This document shows, in pieces, positions 7,300 through 9,791 of a stretch of DNA of 9,791 nt (position 1 is its first letter; each line of letters begins with the position of its first letter). The DNA is from an uncultured bacterium (GTDB taxonomy: Bacteria; Spirochaetota; Brevinematia; DTOW01): NCBI GenBank assembly GCA_937928175.1, contig CALFVP010000064.1, positions 1-9,791 on the forward strand, given 5' to 3'. Both the position numbers and the translations under genes were made by a program. Below the pieces are notes generated by a model. It did not search any database. It worked only from the letters and a program-made list of their open reading frames with translations, and was not told the DNA's origin.

Positions 7300-8015
7300 G
7301 TTAATTCTATAAAAGATTCTAACCTTTCTTCTGTATTGCTAGCTCTATAGGATGGTAAAACGTTTGAATAGCAGCTTGTACACAATGGAGAGTAGTATAT
7401 ATTCTCTTCACTAACGTCAAATTCTTTTAGTTTCGATAAAACGAATTTTGGTATATCAAAGTATACTTTTCCGTTTCTAACTAAACAAAAATCTTTTGCC
7501 CATTCAAGAAATTCTTGCCCAACTTCGTAGCAGCAAGAATGAATACAAGGTAGTATAAAGTAAATTCCATTTTCAGGTTTGAAATTGTATTTACTTATAG
7601 CAGTATTTATAACGTTTTGTATAATACCGGATTTTAGCCCTCTCCATCCTGCATGTATTCCACCTACTAACTCTTTACCGTAAAACATGATAGGAGCACA
7701 ATCTGCAGATCTTATTCCTATCTTGACATTTTTATCTAAACAAATAATAGCATCAGCTTGAAATTTCTCTCTAAGAGAATAAGAAAAATCTACACTACTA
7801 TCTTTATAGAAAATTTTACCACTTTCTATGAAGACTATCTCTGTTCCGTGTACTTGTTTTAAGGTAAAAATCTCAGAATTTTCTCCATCTTGCGCAGATA
7901 CAAAAGAAGACATCGAAAAGTTTAATATTTGCAATTCATCTAAAATTTTGTTGTTACAAACGTTAGGAATGTTAATACCTAACCTAAAGTTATCGAAATT
8001 GTAGTAAACAAACAT
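7296..8015 (-). CDS. pgeF: Laccase-domain protein PgeF/YfiH (peptidoglycan editing factor / purine nucleoside phosphorylase)
   Basis: Member of the YfiH/YlmD/LACC1 family, once called multicopper polyphenol oxidases. Members have been reported as purine nucleoside phosphorylase/adenosine deaminase-type enzymes, and the E. coli protein as an editor of cell-wall precursors. At 239 residues the length is normal. The three zinc ligands are visible: His56 in LKQVHGTE, Cys106 in RSADCAP and His121 in GGIHAGWRG. Later landmarks are LPCIHSCCYEVG (155-166), CTSCYSN (212-218) and PSYRASNTEERLESF, a diverged form of the usual SYRR...GR ending. The ATG lies 2 bases after the rpsB stop with no clear Shine-Dalgarno sequence, so translation is probably coupled to rpsB. 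Its TAG stop overlaps the TAA of the convergent radical SAM gene. Family is certain; the in vivo substrate is not. Confidence 0.94.
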   Translation of the reverse strand: MFVYYNFDNFRLGINIPNVCNNKILDELQILNFSMSSFVSAQDGENSEIFTLKQVHGTEIVFIESGKIFYKDSSVDFSYSLREKFQADAIICLDKNVKIGIRSADCAPIMFYGKELVGGIHAGWRGLKSGIIQNVINTAISKYNFKPENGIYFILPCIHSCCYEVGQEFLEWAKDFCLVRNGKVYFDIPKFVLSKLKEFDVSEENIYYSPLCTSCYSNVLPSYRASNTEERLESFIELT

Positions 8016-8017
8016 TT

Positions 8018-8854
8018 TTAAGATTCTCTGTCTTCAATGCTTTCTACTTTTTCAGTTATTGTTTCGGAGATGTAGTAAGATGGTTTTTCTTCAATTTCTT
8101 CCTCGATTATTTCTTTTTTCATAGCGTAGTTTTCACCTTCGAGTATAGCACTCTTTATAACTTCAGTGATTACTTGTATTGATCTAACAGCATCATCGTT
8201 TGCAGGTATTGGATAATCAACTAAGGTAGGATCTGCGTTAGTATCAACAATAGCAATTATAGGTATTTTTAGTTTTCTAGCTTCAGAGACGGCAATTTCT
8301 TCGTTAGTAATATCAACAACGTAAATTACATCAGGAAGAGATTTCATATCCCTTATACCTTCTAAGTTTTCTAAAAGTCTTTTTTTCACTTTCATAAGTT
8401 TGCTAATTTCTCCTTTAGGTAGCTGGTTTATAGATCCATCAACTTCCATTTTTTCTATTCTCATTAAGTTCTGTACCGCTTTTCTAACAGATGGGAAATT
8501 GGTAAGAGTCCCTGGAATCCATTTTTTGTTAACGTAGAATTGCCCACACGAAATTGCTTCTTGTTTTATTATATCCTGCGCTTGTTTTCTAGTACCAACA
8601 AATAAAAACCTTGCACCTTTTTGTGCCATTTCTTTAGCAAAAGCGTAAGCTTCTTTTAGCTTTTCTAAAGTTTTTTGAAGGTTTATTATGTGTACATTCC
8701 CTTTTATCGCAAAAATGTATTCCTTCATTTTAGGATTCCATTTACTCTTTTGATGTCCAAAGTGAACACCAGATTCAAGAAGAACGTTTATATTGACTTT
8801 CTCAGAAGAAAAAGGTTGTATTTCTATTTGACTTTCTTGTACTATTTCGGACAT
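8018..8854 (-). CDS. rpsB: 30S ribosomal protein S2
   Basis: Structural protein of the small ribosomal subunit. I start it at the ATG at 8854-8852, because GGAGG lies 6 bases upstream; the in-frame TTG at 8869 would place that Shine-Dalgarno sequence inside the gene, and the ATG at 8860 directly abuts it. The product is 278 residues. It has the S2 landmarks LLESGVHFGH (25-34), WNPKM (39-43), INLQKT (57-62), FVGTRKQAQ (85-93), KKWIPGTLTN (110-119) and the second signature from PDVIYVVD (174-181) to IPIIAIVDTNADP (197-209). About 16 residues precede the conserved start, and an acidic tail (EEEIEEKP onward, ~251-278) follows the core, so it is longer than many S2 proteins. The usual partner tsf is not downstream; pgeF follows after 2 bases. 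Confidence 0.98.
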   Translation of the reverse strand: MSEIVQESQIEIQPFSSEKVNINVLLESGVHFGHQKSKWNPKMKEYIFAIKGNVHIINLQKTLEKLKEAYAFAKEMAQKGARFLFVGTRKQAQDIIKQEAISCGQFYVNKKWIPGTLTNFPSVRKAVQNLMRIEKMEVDGSINQLPKGEISKLMKVKKRLLENLEGIRDMKSLPDVIYVVDITNEEIAVSEARKLKIPIIAIVDTNADPTLVDYPIPANDDAVRSIQVITEVIKSAILEGENYAMKKEIIEEEIEEKPSYYISETITEKVESIEDRES

Positions 8855-8860
8855 GCTCAT

Positions 8861-8865
8861 CCTCC
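8861..8865 (-). promoter_or_regulatory. Strong Shine-Dalgarno sequence of rpsB
   Basis: On the - strand GGAGG is followed by six bases (ATGAGC) and then the ATG chosen as the rpsB start. It is the only clear Shine-Dalgarno sequence in the window and decides between three candidate starts. Confidence 0.9.
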
Positions 8866-8880
8866 ACAATTGTCCCTAAA

Positions 8881-8910
8881 ATTATAAAAAATACCTAAAA
8901 ACTAAATCAA
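8881..8910 (-). promoter_or_regulatory. Sigma-70-type promoter of the rpsB-pgeF operon
   Basis: Reading the - strand, TTGATT (8910-8905) and a perfect TATAAT (8886-8881) are separated by 18 bases. Transcription should begin near 8874-8876, at the GGG of TTTAGGGACA, giving a leader of about 20 bases that contains the GGAGG site. The spacing, the perfect -10 box and the position before a highly expressed gene make this the best promoter in the window. Confidence 0.75.
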
Positions 8911-8962
8911 GTTTAACTTTAAAAGAAATATAAAAAGATCGCAAATAGTAGAATTTGTGCAA

Positions 8963-8968
8963 TATAAT
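8963..8968 (+). promoter_or_regulatory. Candidate -10 element of mfd
   Basis: A perfect TATAAT lies 16 bases before the mfd ATG. No convincing -35 hexamer is present 16-18 bases upstream, and no TGn extension. Transcription would start near 8975, leaving only about 10 bases of leader without a Shine-Dalgarno sequence. Confidence 0.45.
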
Positions 8969-8984
8969 CTATGCTAAATAAAAG

Positions 8985-9791
8985 ATGAAGTTAGGTAGTT
9001 TTCTGTATAAGTTTTATTGCTGTTTAATCTCTAACGTACAAGGTAATGTAGGTATATACCTTACTTCTGAGGATGATTTTGATAATGTAAAGGAGCTTTT
9101 GTCTAATTATTATCAAGGTATTTTGTTTTTACCTTCTTTGGATGTAGTGCCTTATGTTTCATCTGTGCCACCTATTGATAATGCAGCAGAAAGGTTAAAG
9201 ACTATAGTAAAATTTTTGCGTGGTTCTAATTTATCAATATTGACTACTGTACAGGGATTGTTATTAAAAACAGTATCATCTTACTTAACGGATGTAGAGC
9301 CTTTGCGCTTAGAGTTAGGAAAATCGATAGAGATAAAAAATGTTAAAGATTTAATAAAATCTTTTGGTTATGAGATAACCCAAAAAGTAGATTATTACGG
9401 TAAAGCTTCGTTTAAAGGAGATGTGATAGATATATTCCCTCCTAATTACGGTATGCCAGTAAGAATAACGTTTGATTTTGAAGAAGTGAAATCTATAAGA
9501 ATTTTTAACCCAGAAACACAGATAAGTGAAGGAAAAATGGAAAAAGTTGAGGTATTACCACCTTTCGAATTTCTTTCTTTGCAAGATGGTTTTGAGATGT
9601 TTGTAAAGGGGAATAAATCGGTATCGTTTTACGATATAGCTAAAGGTGTTAAAATATTTTCTTTACTACCTATTCAAAAAGTCAAAGAGGAGTACGATGA
9701 ATTTGTTTTTAGAATAGGGGAAATATACCAAAAAGCAAGTTCTAAAGATAAATTTCTTCCACCGGAAGAGGTTATATCTCCTTTACCAGAA
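8985..9791 (+). CDS. mfd: Transcription-repair coupling factor Mfd, N-terminal part (3' partial)
   Basis: The frame opens at ATG 8985, just after an in-frame TAA at 8979-8981, and stays open for 269 codons to the right edge. Mfd removes RNA polymerase stalled at DNA lesions and recruits UvrA; this part is the UvrB-like N-terminal module that binds UvrA. Landmarks: KLGS at 2-5, matching the LTG start of domain 1a; FLPSLDVVPY (48-57); AAERLKTIVKFL (67-78); TTVQGLLLK (87-95); GKASFKGDVIDIFPP (139-153); PVRITFDFEEVKSIRIFNPETQ (158-179); and LPPFEF (191-196), then the start of domain 2. No Walker A motif (GxTGSGKT) occurs near the N-terminus, which excludes UvrB. About 18 residues present before this region in E. 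coli Mfd are missing. The helicase domains lie beyond the window. Confidence 0.92.
   Translation, partial: MKLGSFLYKFYCCLISNVQGNVGIYLTSEDDFDNVKELLSNYYQGILFLPSLDVVPYVSSVPPIDNAAERLKTIVKFLRGSNLSILTTVQGLLLKTVSSYLTDVEPLRLELGKSIEIKNVKDLIKSFGYEITQKVDYYGKASFKGDVIDIFPPNYGMPVRITFDFEEVKSIRIFNPETQISEGKMEKVEVLPPFEFLSLQDGFEMFVKGNKSVSFYDIAKGVKIFSLLPIQKVKEEYDEFVFRIGEIYQKASSKDKFLPPEEVISPLPE

Noticed and set aside
8855..8869. TTG at 8869 or ATG at 8860 as the rpsB start
   Set aside because: TTG would put GGAGG inside the coding region and the ATG at 8860 touches it with no spacing; the ATG at 8854 has normal 6-base spacing.
8675..8887. 70-codon + strand ORF opposite the rpsB start
   Set aside because: Covers the rpsB N-terminus, Shine-Dalgarno site and promoter on the other strand; composition is antisense-like.
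8971..8988. Five-codon ORF (MLNKR) whose TGA overlaps the mfd ATG, as a possible leader peptide
   Set aside because: The predicted transcription start (~8975) is downstream of its ATG, and it has no ribosome binding site.
8985..9791. UvrB as the identity of the right-edge gene
   Set aside because: The beta-domain motif is shared by UvrB and Mfd, but the N-terminal Walker A site needed for UvrB is absent and spacing fits Mfd.
1..9791. tRNA or rRNA genes, CRISPR arrays, insertion sequences, prophage or integration sites
   Set aside because: Looked for cloverleaf-like segments, regularly spaced repeats, transposase motifs and terminal inverted repeats; none seen. The only tandem repeat is the coding one at 95-166.

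Overview
The window is an A+T-rich, gene-dense piece of a bacterial chromosome using the standard code; TGA serves as the stop of the glycoside hydrolase gene. It holds seven complete protein genes and two that run off the edges. Arginine is mostly AGA/AGG and isoleucine is often ATA, and the soluble proteins are rich in Lys, Glu and Ile. That leans towards a low-GC, possibly thermophilic, saccharolytic anaerobe, such as a Thermotogota-like or deep Spirochaetota-like lineage. This is an inference from composition and gene content; no single gene here fixes the phylum.

Layout: (1) the last ~70 codons of an unidentified + strand gene with a Gln-rich repeated tail; (2) a 147-base convergent spacer with hairpins; (3) prs (PRPP synthetase) on the - strand; (4) an 83-base divergent spacer; (5) a tightly packed + strand cluster of malF-type permease, malG-type permease, exported GH15 glucoamylase-like enzyme and AmrS-type radical SAM enzyme; (6) on the - strand, read right to left, rpsB then pgeF, with pgeF ending in a 4-base stop-to-stop overlap with the radical SAM gene; (7) a 130-base divergent spacer with the best promoter of the window, for rpsB, and a probable one for mfd; (8) the start of mfd on the + strand, cut by the right edge.

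How the genes fit together: the GH15 enzyme carries a signal peptide and should release glucose or short oligosaccharides from alpha-glucans outside the cytoplasm. The two permeases, 5 bases upstream, form the membrane channel of a maltose/maltodextrin-type ABC importer. No solute-binding protein and no ATPase are in the window. The radical SAM gene downstream is probably only co-transcribed. The other genes are housekeeping: PRPP synthesis, ribosomal protein S2, the PgeF laccase-domain enzyme and transcription-repair coupling.

The most unusual item is the MalF-type permease. Its N-terminal half (about 375 residues) precedes the ordinary permease core and contains two membrane-bounded extracytoplasmic segments that resemble each other, like a duplicated sensor-type module fused to a transporter. 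Also notable are rpsB followed by pgeF instead of tsf, and near absence of Shine-Dalgarno sequences except before rpsB.
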